Source: RUG705 sp934101175 (GTDB lineage Bacteria; Bacillota_I; Bacilli_A; RF39; UBA660). Taken from it: 64,000 bases of DNA. Below the pieces are notes generated by a model. The model made no database searches. It had not been told where the DNA came from and was given only the letters and a program-made list of their open reading frames with translations. Positions 1 through 7,505 of the stretch are shown in pieces. Position 1 is the first letter of the stretch, and the number at the start of each line of letters is the position of its first letter. Location of the stretch: contig CAKOQC010000003.1 in the NCBI GenBank assembly GCA_934101175.1, positions 62,001-126,000 of the forward strand. Direction: 5' to 3'. The translations under genes were made by a program, and so were the position numbers.

Positions 1-961
1 AACAGAATATAGGAATAAATAATACTAATGATGTAAGAGTAGCAGGAATTATATTATTCTTTTTCTTAGTATAAAATAGATATAATAAAGAGATAAATCC
101 TATGGTAGATAGACCAATGGCATAAGTACCACAAAATATCTTATGAAATTTTAGATTAGGAATTAATAAGTTTATTAGATTATAAGTAGTTTCACTAGTA
201 CCTCTTCCTATTAAGAGAGTATACATAGTAGGTACTAATAAGATAGCACTCAAAAGAATTGCTACTAATAAATATAAGATAAATTTTAATAGATGGGGTA
301 TAAATGTACGAAGATTAAATTCTTTATTTTGAAGGTAAGTATAAATATAATAGATACCAGTTACAATAATACCACCAACACTATAATAGTAACTAGTCAT
401 AATCATTAGAAAGACGCTTAGTATTAGTAGGGATGGTTTATTTTTATTTAGAAGATTATCTACTCCCCATAAACTCATAATAAGAAAAGGCATATAATTT
501 ACAAACATGATATGACGATGCATTTGAAAAATAAATGGGGCAGAAGTTATAAAAATAATAGTAGTAGTTAGTGATACTAGGGTGTTAAACTGATGTTTTT
601 TAAGAAAACTATAGAATAATAGGCCGGATACTATTACTACTAAAATGTTTATTATTATGATATAAGTAGTCATACTTAGAAATGGTAAGAGGTATGAAGG
701 TAGAATTAGAGGACTTAATAGTCCATAATAAGAGAAATTATAGATATTTTGTCCTCCACCATAATTTAAAGATAAGTTTGGTAATAATTTACCAGTTTGA
801 TAAAAGGTTTGTCTTAAATATTCTGGAATAACAGTATGTTGATTAATCCAATCAGTATTAGAACCAAATATGTTATTAAAACCAGTGGTGATAAATACTA
901 AAAGTAAGGGAATAATAATAATTATTATTTGGGGATAATACTTTTTTAAGAAGTTTTTCAT
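1..961 (-). CDS. YfhO-family membrane protein, N-terminal part (cut by window edge)
   Basis: This frame is open from an ATG at 961 to the window edge, giving about 320 N-terminal residues. It starts MKNFLKKYYPQ, has a first transmembrane helix, then an extracytoplasmic GGGQNIYNFSYYG stretch followed by many hydrophobic helices and a FQMHRHIMFVNYMPF motif. This is the pattern of the YfhO family (PF09586), large polytopic proteins thought to transfer sugars from undecaprenyl phosphate to wall polymers such as lipoteichoic acid. Its start lies 2 bp after the stop of a CsbB-like glycosyltransferase, and the CsbB-YfhO pair is a known glycosylation couple in Bacillus. The C-terminus is outside the window. 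Family confidence is high; the substrate is inferred from the neighbours. Confidence 0.85.
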   Translation of the reverse strand, partial: MKNFLKKYYPQIIIIIIPLLLVFITTGFNNIFGSNTDWINQHTVIPEYLRQTFYQTGKLLPNLSLNYGGGQNIYNFSYYGLLSPLILPSYLLPFLSMTTYIIIINILVVIVSGLLFYSFLKKHQFNTLVSLTTTIIFITSAPFIFQMHRHIMFVNYMPFLIMSLWGVDNLLNKNKPSLLILSVFLMIMTSYYYSVGGIIVTGIYYIYTYLQNKEFNLRTFIPHLLKFILYLLVAILLSAILLVPTMYTLLIGRGTSETTYNLINLLIPNLKFHKIFCGTYAIGLSTIGFISLLYLFYTKKKNNIIPATLTSLVLFIPIFC

Positions 962-963
962 AT

Positions 964-1905
964 TTATTTTTGCTCCATATTAGTATCTTTAATGATATAG
1001 ATTGGTCTTTTTTTAGTTTCTAGGTATGTTTTTGATAAGTATTCACTAGTAATACCTAGGCAGAATAATTGGACACCACTTACGAAGAAGATGATACATA
1101 CTAGGCTTGGCCAGCCAGTGGTAGGGTCTCCGAATGCTAGGGTTTTAACAATTATAACAATAATCATGATAAATGATACTAAGCAGAATAGAAAGCCAGC
1201 GATTGAAGCAATAGCTAATGGAGCAGTAGAGAAAGCGATGATACCTTCAATGGCATAGATAAATAGTTTCCAGAAAGACCATTTAGTTTCACCGGCAACA
1301 CGTTCAATGTTTTCAAATTCAAGCCATTTAGTGTTATAGCCAACAAATTCAAATAGACCTTTAGAATAACGATTATATTCTTTTAATTCAAGAATAGAAT
1401 TTACAACTTGTCTTTTCATTAAACGAAAATCTCTAGCACCATCAACCATTTCAATTTTAGACATCTTATTGATAATTTTGTAGAACATTCTAGCAAAGAA
1501 ACTTCTTATTGGAGGTTCTCCTTTACGAGTTACTCTTCTAGTACCAACACTATCATAATCACTATCTTTATCTTCTAAGATACTAACCATTTCAGGAAGA
1601 AGAGCGGGAGGATCTTGTAAATCTGCATCCATAATGGCAACATAATCACCAGTAGATAAATCAAGACCAGCATACATAGCAGCTTCTTTTCCAAAATTTC
1701 TTGAGAAATTAATATATTTAACTCTTTTATCTTTTTCAGTGTATTCTTTAATAACACTTATAGTTTTGTCTTTTGAACCATCATTTACAAAGATGAATTC
1801 AAAGTCATATTTCATACCTTCAGCAACTTTAGTTATTTCTTTATAGAAATAGGGAATAGCTTGTTCTTCGTTATAACAAGGAACAATAATACTTATTTTT
1901 TTCAT
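964..1905 (-). CDS. CsbB/GtrB-like family 2 glycosyltransferase
   Basis: A 313-residue GT2 glycosyltransferase with two C-terminal transmembrane segments, the architecture of CsbB/GtrB/DPM1-like enzymes that load a sugar onto undecaprenyl phosphate at the inner membrane face. Visible motifs are SIIVPCYNEE at the N-terminus, FVNDGSKD, the metal-binding ADLQDPP around residue 95, and GARDFRLM. A GTG lies nine bases upstream in frame, but AAAGGATG is spaced correctly for the ATG at 1905, so that start is used. It sits between an LtaS-type enzyme (14 bp upstream) and YfhO (2 bp downstream) on the same strand. It probably supplies the lipid-linked sugar that YfhO adds to lipoteichoic acid; the sugar identity cannot be read. 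Confidence 0.88.
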   Translation of the reverse strand: MKKISIIVPCYNEEQAIPYFYKEITKVAEGMKYDFEFIFVNDGSKDKTISVIKEYTEKDKRVKYINFSRNFGKEAAMYAGLDLSTGDYVAIMDADLQDPPALLPEMVSILEDKDSDYDSVGTRRVTRKGEPPIRSFFARMFYKIINKMSKIEMVDGARDFRLMKRQVVNSILELKEYNRYSKGLFEFVGYNTKWLEFENIERVAGETKWSFWKLFIYAIEGIIAFSTAPLAIASIAGFLFCLVSFIMIIVIIVKTLAFGDPTTGWPSLVCIIFFVSGVQLFCLGITSEYLSKTYLETKKRPIYIIKDTNMEQK

Positions 1906-1919
1906 ACAATTCACATCCT

Positions 1920-3902
1920 TTATTTATGATTTTTAAAATAATTATATTTAAGAGCTAAATCATTTTTCTTAGTAAGATAACTTATGTAATAGTTCTTTTC
2001 TTCTAGATATTCATAAGTAGCATTTTTATTGTTGGTAATTTCACCATTTTCAACATAGATAGATCCATCATACCATGAATAATCACTAAAGAAGACAATT
2101 CCTTCATAGTTAGGATCTAGAGCATCTTTGCCGATATAATTGTTAGAATTATAATTTATACCAAATAGGTTTAGAGTGGTAGGTAAGATGTTTAGTTGGG
2201 AAGTTACTTTATTTATATTAGTTCTTTTACCATCTTTACTCCAGATAAAGAATGGGGTTTTATTAATTAGGTTATTAGATGTATCTTTATAATTATCAAG
2301 AATAGATTTATCTTCAATAGTATATAGATAATGGTCTGTGAATACTACTAAGATGGTATTATCGATAAGTCCTTTTTCTTCTAAGTTTTGAAGTAGTAAT
2401 TCAAACATGTAATCGGTTTCTTTAGCTTGTCTTTTTATACATTCTAATTCAGACATTTGAACAAATCCAGGAGTAGGTACTTCTTTTGATGTTTCATCAT
2501 TTGTATTTGTTGTATTTTCTTCGATGCTTTTAGCAACATCTTCATCATATAGCATTTTGCAGACACCTTTAGTATTAGTAAATGGTAAGTGTCCAGAATA
2601 AGTAATTAAGTAATCTACAAATAACTTATCAGGATTATCAGTATGAAAGATTAGATTATTGAATTTTTCGTTTAGGATTAAGTTACGATCTAGACGATAA
2701 GTTTCATCTTTATAATCTTCAATGTCGATAAGACCATAATAGTTATCATATCCCCAGTTTTTATAGTTAGTAGTACGTGAATAATATTCTCCAGTATTCA
2801 TATGGAAAGCATTAACAGTATAGCCTTCTTTTTTAAATAGATGAGCCATAGAGTATGGGAAATTATTTTTATTGAAAGTATAGGCATTTTGAGTATATGA
2901 TAGTGGAGTAATAAAACCAGTATTAACAGCAAATTCTGAGTTGAAAGTAGAACCACCACCATTATAATAAGAATAATGATTATTAAAGACAATAGAATTA
3001 TTTAACATATTGTATAGAGTAGGAGTAGTTTCTTCAGTTAGAAGCCAGTTATCTAGACCTTCTAATTGGATAAAGATAACGTTTTTGCCTTTAAAAATAC
3101 CAGTATATTTATTTTGATTATTACTATCATCAGCAAATGAATTATCTAGAAATTCAATATCTTCACTATTTTCTTGCTTTTCTGTTTTAAAGAAAGTGAT
3201 ATAGAAATTTCTTACAGTATATTCATATATTCCACTAACTTTCATAGATTTATTATTATCATTAAAAGAAATGTAGACATTACGAGGATTTCTCCAAGAA
3301 GACCAAGTTAGTTCAGAATTAGCTTTACCTAGAGTTATTGGTATAAGAGTATGAATAATAGTGAAAGAGATAAGAACTATGAAGATAGATCTATAATTAT
3401 TCTTAGTCTTATAAGGAATAGATTTAATACCTTTAATAATTAGAAGAATTATAAAGATAAAAGATAAGTATACTAAGAAGTTAGTATTCTTAAGAGTATC
3501 TATTATATAAGGAGCTCCTTCAGAAGCAGACTCTACTAAGTTAAAGTCAAAAAAAGTTTTAGTTAAGGAATAATAAACGTTATTAGTTAGAAAGATGAAT
3601 AAAAAGATTATTGAAGTAAAGAAATAGATTATTCTACCAATACGTTTTTTAAAAGTTAGAGTAAGACCTAGAAATAAGAAAATCCAAGTAATAGTAAAGA
3701 GATTAGGAGGTAGTTTAAAGAAACTATAAAAACTAATATCTTTACCAAATATCCTAGTAATAATATCCATAGCTAAAAATGGAAGAGCCATATAAATTAT
3801 ATAGATATACTTTTGTAAAAAATCTAGAATAGTCCTTGAATATTTACTTAACTTAACTTTTATTTCATCTTTATTTATATTTAATTTTTTTAATACTTTC
3901 AT
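1920..3902 (-). CDS. LtaS-family phosphoglycerol transferase (sulfatase fold), copy 1
   Basis: About 660 residues: five N-terminal transmembrane helices (roughly residues 25-190) and an extracellular sulfatase-fold domain. The metal and catalytic positions of lipoteichoic-acid synthase are recognisable: the Glu in FIQLEGLDNW, the nucleophile Thr in GGSTFNSEF, a GHLPF loop, and the Asp-His pair in VVFTDHYLY. It is more divergent from S. aureus LtaS than the divergent neighbour at 4021: ESLQ is replaced by EGLD and the DH context differs, so it could be a primase-like or modified-substrate variant. GGTGATTAAC before the ATG at 3902 fixes the start over an in-frame ATG twelve bases upstream. It heads a minus-strand operon with csbB-like and yfhO genes. 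Confidence 0.85.
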   Translation of the reverse strand: MKVLKKLNINKDEIKVKLSKYSRTILDFLQKYIYIIYMALPFLAMDIITRIFGKDISFYSFFKLPPNLFTITWIFLFLGLTLTFKKRIGRIIYFFTSIIFLFIFLTNNVYYSLTKTFFDFNLVESASEGAPYIIDTLKNTNFLVYLSFIFIILLIIKGIKSIPYKTKNNYRSIFIVLISFTIIHTLIPITLGKANSELTWSSWRNPRNVYISFNDNNKSMKVSGIYEYTVRNFYITFFKTEKQENSEDIEFLDNSFADDSNNQNKYTGIFKGKNVIFIQLEGLDNWLLTEETTPTLYNMLNNSIVFNNHYSYYNGGGSTFNSEFAVNTGFITPLSYTQNAYTFNKNNFPYSMAHLFKKEGYTVNAFHMNTGEYYSRTTNYKNWGYDNYYGLIDIEDYKDETYRLDRNLILNEKFNNLIFHTDNPDKLFVDYLITYSGHLPFTNTKGVCKMLYDEDVAKSIEENTTNTNDETSKEVPTPGFVQMSELECIKRQAKETDYMFELLLQNLEEKGLIDNTILVVFTDHYLYTIEDKSILDNYKDTSNNLINKTPFFIWSKDGKRTNINKVTSQLNILPTTLNLFGINYNSNNYIGKDALDPNYEGIVFFSDYSWYDGSIYVENGEITNNKNATYEYLEEKNYYISYLTKKNDLALKYNYFKNHK

Positions 3903-3922
3903 GTTAATCACCATATGTCATT

Positions 3923-3951
3923 ATTATAGCAAAAAGTTTAAGTTAAGTAAA
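3923..3951 (-). promoter_or_regulatory. Promoter of the LtaS1-CsbB-YfhO operon
   Basis: On the minus strand, TTTACT (3946-3951), 17 bp, then TATAAT (3923-3928), about 20 bp before the ATG. A TG-like extension (TGC before TATAAT) strengthens the -10. Confidence 0.6.
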
Positions 3952-3967
3952 TATTAGTAGTAAATTT

Positions 3968-3986
3968 TGTCGAAATATGGTATAAT
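3968..3986 (+). promoter_or_regulatory. Extended -10 promoter of LtaS2 with a single 0A-like box
   Basis: TGGTATAAT (3978-3986) is an extended -10 element; no convincing -35 is seen. A TGTCGAA heptamer, matching the Spo0A box consensus, sits just upstream at 3968-3974 between the two divergent LtaS promoters. One heptamer can occur by chance, so the operator reading is weak. Confidence 0.4.
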
Positions 3987-4020
3987 ATATAGTGAATATT
4001 TGAAAAAGGATAAAGATAAT

Positions 4021-5970
4021 ATGAAAAATAAGAATAAGAAAGAGAAAGTTGTTAAATTAATGAATACTATTAAGAAAGATTATAGAATAGAATTATTCTT
4101 TGTGATAGCTAATATAATTAATACAATATTACTTAGATTATTTACATCAGGTAATTTTGTAGTTAGATCAATATTCTTTGATTTAGGTTTTCTTTTAATT
4201 ATAGTTAGTTTATCTTTTTTAGTTAAGAAGAAGAAATTATACTTTGGAATAAGTTCATTAATAACTGTAGCTTGTTGTGTTATTAATTCAATATACTATA
4301 ACTATTATAATTCTTTTGTATCAATATCTTTATTAGCTACTTCAGTATTTGTTAAAGATGTAGGGGATGCAGTAGTAGATTTTGCTTTAAGACCTACCGA
4401 TTGGATATATCTATGGGAATTTATTGGATTATATTTAGTTATTAAGAAAAATACTTTTAAGAATATTAAAGATAATTTTAAAAAGATAGTATTAATGGGA
4501 ATAGTATCATTAGGAATAGGGTGTGCATTACCACCATACTATGCATTTAGTAGTTTTATAAAATTATGGAATAGAGTATTAGTAGCGGATAACTTTGGAA
4601 TATATATATATCAAGTAGATGATTTAGTACAAAGCTTAAAACCTTCAATAAATAATTTATTTGGATATGATAAAGCTTTAAAAGAGACAAAAGAATATTA
4701 TGAAGAAAATAGAAATAAGCCTAGTGTAAATAAATATACAGGAATATTTGAAGGAAAGAATGTTATAACAATACATGCTGAGAGCTTACAAGCATTTACC
4801 TTAGGATTATCATTTAATGGAGAAGAAGTAACTCCTAATTTAAATAAACTAGTATCAGAAGGAATATACTTTAATAATTTTTATGCACAAGTAGGAGTAG
4901 GTACTAGTAGTGATAGTGAATTTACATATGCTACTAGTTTACTTCCTTCAAATAACGGAACAGTCTTTGTCAATTATTATAATAACCATTTTAAAACAAT
5001 TCAGAATATGTTAAAAGATAAAGGATATTACGTATTTAGTATGCATGGGAATGTAGGAGACTTTTGGAATAGAGATACAATGCATCTTAATATGGGATAT
5101 GATAAATTCTATTCAAAAAATAGTTTTGTAATAGATGAAGAATATGGATTAGGATTATCAGATAAATCATTCTTTAGACAAGTAGTACCAATGATAAAAG
5201 AAATTAATACCTTAGGAAAACCATATTATGGAACACTTATTACACTAACAAATCATACACCTTGGAGAGGAGCATCAGAATATAGTGATTATCAAGTTAT
5301 TACTAGTAAAGTAATTGATGGAGAGACTATTACTAATGATTATTTAGAAAATCAAGTAATAGGGAAATATATAAAGACAGTTAATTATATGGATGAGGCA
5401 ATAGGACAATTTATACAAGATATGGATAAAGAAGGATTACTTGATAATACAGTAATAGTAATATATGGAGATCATGATGCTAGATTAGGAAAGAAACAAT
5501 TAGAATACCTATATAACTATGATATAGTTAATAATAGATTATATGATAAAGAAGATCCAGAGTATCAAGAATTTAATGAATATGACTACGAACTTAGTAA
5601 GAAAGTACCATATATAATATGGACTAAAGATATGAATGAGGGAATAGTTAAAGATACACCAATGGGAATGATAGATACATCAGTTACAATAGGAAATATG
5701 CTAGGAATATATAATAAATATGCCTTAGGAAAAGATATAATGAATATCAATAAAGAAGAAGGTATAGTAGTATTTAAAGATGGATCATATATTACAGATA
5801 AAATATACTATAGTGCTAAAAATAATGAAGCATATACCTTAACTAATGGAATAATATCAGAAGATTATCTTAAAGATAATAGTAAATATGCTGATGAAAT
5901 AATAAAAATATCTAATAATATTATTACTTATGATTTAATAGATGACTTAGAAATAACTACTAGTAAATAG
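4021..5970 (+). CDS. ltaS: Lipoteichoic acid synthase, LtaS family, copy 2
   Basis: 649 residues, close to the 646 of S. aureus LtaS. Five transmembrane helices precede an extracellular sulfatase-type domain that polymerises glycerol phosphate from phosphatidylglycerol. Catalytic residues sit almost exactly where expected: Glu254 in HAESLQ, Thr295 in GTSSDSEF, and Asp484-His485 in YGDHDAR; MHGNVGDFWNRD and LTNHTPW are also typical. An in-frame TTG start 54 bases upstream would extend it through the -10 region, so the ATG at 4021, preceded by AAAAAGGA, is chosen. It is divergent from a second LtaS-like gene; two such enzymes suggest a split between chain initiation and elongation, or different polymers. 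Confidence 0.92.
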   Translation: MKNKNKKEKVVKLMNTIKKDYRIELFFVIANIINTILLRLFTSGNFVVRSIFFDLGFLLIIVSLSFLVKKKKLYFGISSLITVACCVINSIYYNYYNSFVSISLLATSVFVKDVGDAVVDFALRPTDWIYLWEFIGLYLVIKKNTFKNIKDNFKKIVLMGIVSLGIGCALPPYYAFSSFIKLWNRVLVADNFGIYIYQVDDLVQSLKPSINNLFGYDKALKETKEYYEENRNKPSVNKYTGIFEGKNVITIHAESLQAFTLGLSFNGEEVTPNLNKLVSEGIYFNNFYAQVGVGTSSDSEFTYATSLLPSNNGTVFVNYYNNHFKTIQNMLKDKGYYVFSMHGNVGDFWNRDTMHLNMGYDKFYSKNSFVIDEEYGLGLSDKSFFRQVVPMIKEINTLGKPYYGTLITLTNHTPWRGASEYSDYQVITSKVIDGETITNDYLENQVIGKYIKTVNYMDEAIGQFIQDMDKEGLLDNTVIVIYGDHDARLGKKQLEYLYNYDIVNNRLYDKEDPEYQEFNEYDYELSKKVPYIIWTKDMNEGIVKDTPMGMIDTSVTIGNMLGIYNKYALGKDIMNINKEEGIVVFKDGSYITDKIYYSAKNNEAYTLTNGIISEDYLKDNSKYADEIIKISNNIITYDLIDDLEITTSK

Positions 5971-5980
5971 TAGTTATTTT
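5952..5980 (+). terminator. Rho-independent terminator after ltaS
   Basis: AATAACTACT (5952-5961) pairs with AGTAGTTATT (5969-5978) and runs into T residues. The left arm overlaps the last codons of the gene. Confidence 0.7.
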
Positions 5981-6036
5981 CATGAATAATTTTATTAAAA
6001 AAACTTTAAAAGTAAGAATAGATATGATACAATTAG

Positions 6037-6059
6037 ATTGTCAATAGCCTTATGACAAT
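6037..6059. repeat. Inverted repeat upstream of recA
   Basis: ATTGTCA (6037-6043) and TGACAAT (6053-6059) are perfect 7-bp arms with a 9-bp spacer, in the 240-bp gap between ltaS and recA. No function is evident; it could bind a regulator or carry overlapping -35 elements. Confidence 0.4.
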
Positions 6060-6135
6060 ATATAAATTTAATATTAATAATTCCAGGAATATTAAGAGTA
6101 AAAAGTGGGTTACTTATTAGAAAAAAATAAAAAAT

Positions 6136-6149
6136 AGAACAAATGTATG
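6136..6149 (+). promoter_or_regulatory. LexA-like operator upstream of recA
   Basis: AGAACAAATGTATG resembles the Gram-positive SOS box (CGAAC-N4-GTTCG). It shares the CAAAT-GT core with the boxes beside lexA in this same window (42324-42337). It lies about 8 bp upstream of the recA -35. Confidence 0.55.
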
Positions 6150-6157
6150 AATTTATA

Positions 6158-6186
6158 TTGACAAATAAAAAAAGTCATTATATAAT
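6158..6186 (+). promoter_or_regulatory. recA promoter
   Basis: Perfect TTGACA (6158-6163), 17-bp spacer, TATAAT (6181-6186), about 26 bp before the recA start. Confidence 0.85.
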
Positions 6187-6212
6187 TTAAATGTACTGTA
6201 AGGGAGGAAATA

Positions 6213-7244
6213 ATGAGTAAGTCAGTAGAAAAAGATAAAGCCTTAGCTCAAGTTTTGGCTGATATAGAGAAACAATTTGGTAAAGGGGCAATAATGAAGT
6301 TAGGAGAACAGAAAGATATTGAGATTGATGTTGTTCCTAGTGGTTCTATTTCATTAGATATAGCTTTAGGAGTAGGAGGATATCCTAAAGGAAGAATTAT
6401 TGAAATATATGGTCCAGAATCTTCTGGTAAAACTACTTTTGCACTTCATGCTATTGCAGAAGTACAAAAAGAAGGGGGAAGAGCAGCTTTTATAGATGCA
6501 GAACATTCTTTAGATCCAGTATATGCTTCTAATTTAGGAGTAAATATTGATGAACTTTTACTTAGCCAGCCAGATACTGGAGAACAAGCATTAGAGATTT
6601 GTGATGCTTTAGTTAAGAGTGAAGCAGTAAGTATTATTGTTATAGATTCAGTAGCAGCTTTAGTTCCTCAAGCAGAAATCGATGGAGAAATGGGAGACAG
6701 TCATGTTGGACTTCAAGCAAGACTTATGAGCCAAGCATTAAGAAAATTATCTGGTTCTATTAATAAAACTAATACTATTGTAATATTTATTAATCAGTTA
6801 CGTGAGAAAGTTGGAGTTATGTTTGGTAATCCGGAAACTACTCCAGGTGGTAAAGCATTAAAGTATTATTCTTCAGTTAGACTTGATATTAGACGTGGGG
6901 AACAAATTAAAAATGGTACTGATGTAATTGGTAATAAGACTAATATTAAGGTAGTAAAAAATAAAGTAGCTCCACCATTTAAATCTGCTAGTGTAGATAT
7001 CATGTATGGTGAAGGAGTATCTCAGAATGGGGAGTTAGTTGATTTAGCATCAGAAGCTAATATTATAGAAAAAAGTGGAGCTTGGTATTCTTATAAGGGA
7101 GAAAAATTAGCTCAAGGAAGAGAAAATGTAAAATTATTACTAAAGAGCAATAATGATTTTAGAGAAGAAATTGAAACTCAAGTAAGAGAATACTATGGAA
7201 TAGCTAAAAAGGTTAAGAAGGAAAAAGCTAAAAAAGAAAGTTAA
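6213..7244 (+). CDS. recA: Recombinase RecA
   Basis: 343 residues, the usual length. RecA binds single-stranded DNA, catalyses strand exchange and triggers LexA self-cleavage. The Walker A motif GPESSGKTT is near residue 67, the Walker B region is IIVIDSVAALVP, and INQLREKVGVMFG, the L2 loop GNPETTPGGKALKYYSSVR and a C-terminal lysine- and glutamate-rich tail are all present. A strong AGGGAGG sits 6 bp before the ATG, with a perfect promoter and a LexA-like box upstream. It is monocistronic, closed by a terminator at 7256. Everything fits an active, SOS-regulated RecA. Confidence 0.98.
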   Translation: MSKSVEKDKALAQVLADIEKQFGKGAIMKLGEQKDIEIDVVPSGSISLDIALGVGGYPKGRIIEIYGPESSGKTTFALHAIAEVQKEGGRAAFIDAEHSLDPVYASNLGVNIDELLLSQPDTGEQALEICDALVKSEAVSIIVIDSVAALVPQAEIDGEMGDSHVGLQARLMSQALRKLSGSINKTNTIVIFINQLREKVGVMFGNPETTPGGKALKYYSSVRLDIRRGEQIKNGTDVIGNKTNIKVVKNKVAPPFKSASVDIMYGEGVSQNGELVDLASEANIIEKSGAWYSYKGEKLAQGRENVKLLLKSNNDFREEIETQVREYYGIAKKVKKEKAKKES

Positions 7245-7255
7245 TAATTAAAATA

Positions 7256-7286
7256 AACATCTAGTTATATTTGCTAGATGTTTTTT
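7256..7286 (+). terminator. recA terminator
   Basis: AACATCTAG (7256-7264) pairs with CTAGATGTT (7274-7282), followed by a T run. Confidence 0.85.
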
Positions 7287-7416
7287 GATGGTAAAAAAAG
7301 AAAAAAGTAATAAAGTATTCTACTTGACAATTTTATAAATGTAACATAATTTCTTGAAAACATTGACTTTATCTAAAAATATTAAAATATAAAAGTTAAA
7401 AAATTGTCTATATTTC

Positions 7417-7445
7417 TTGTACAATTCCTTTATTTATAGTATAAT
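7417..7445 (+). promoter_or_regulatory. Promoter of the DGR target gene
   Basis: TTGTAC (7417-7422), 17 bp, TATAAT (7440-7445), giving a leader of roughly 50 nt before the ATG at 7506. Confidence 0.65.
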
Positions 7446-7505
7446 TTAACCATAATAAAAAGTGATAAAATAGAATACTTGAGGACTTTTTTGAAGGAGA
7501 AATGT

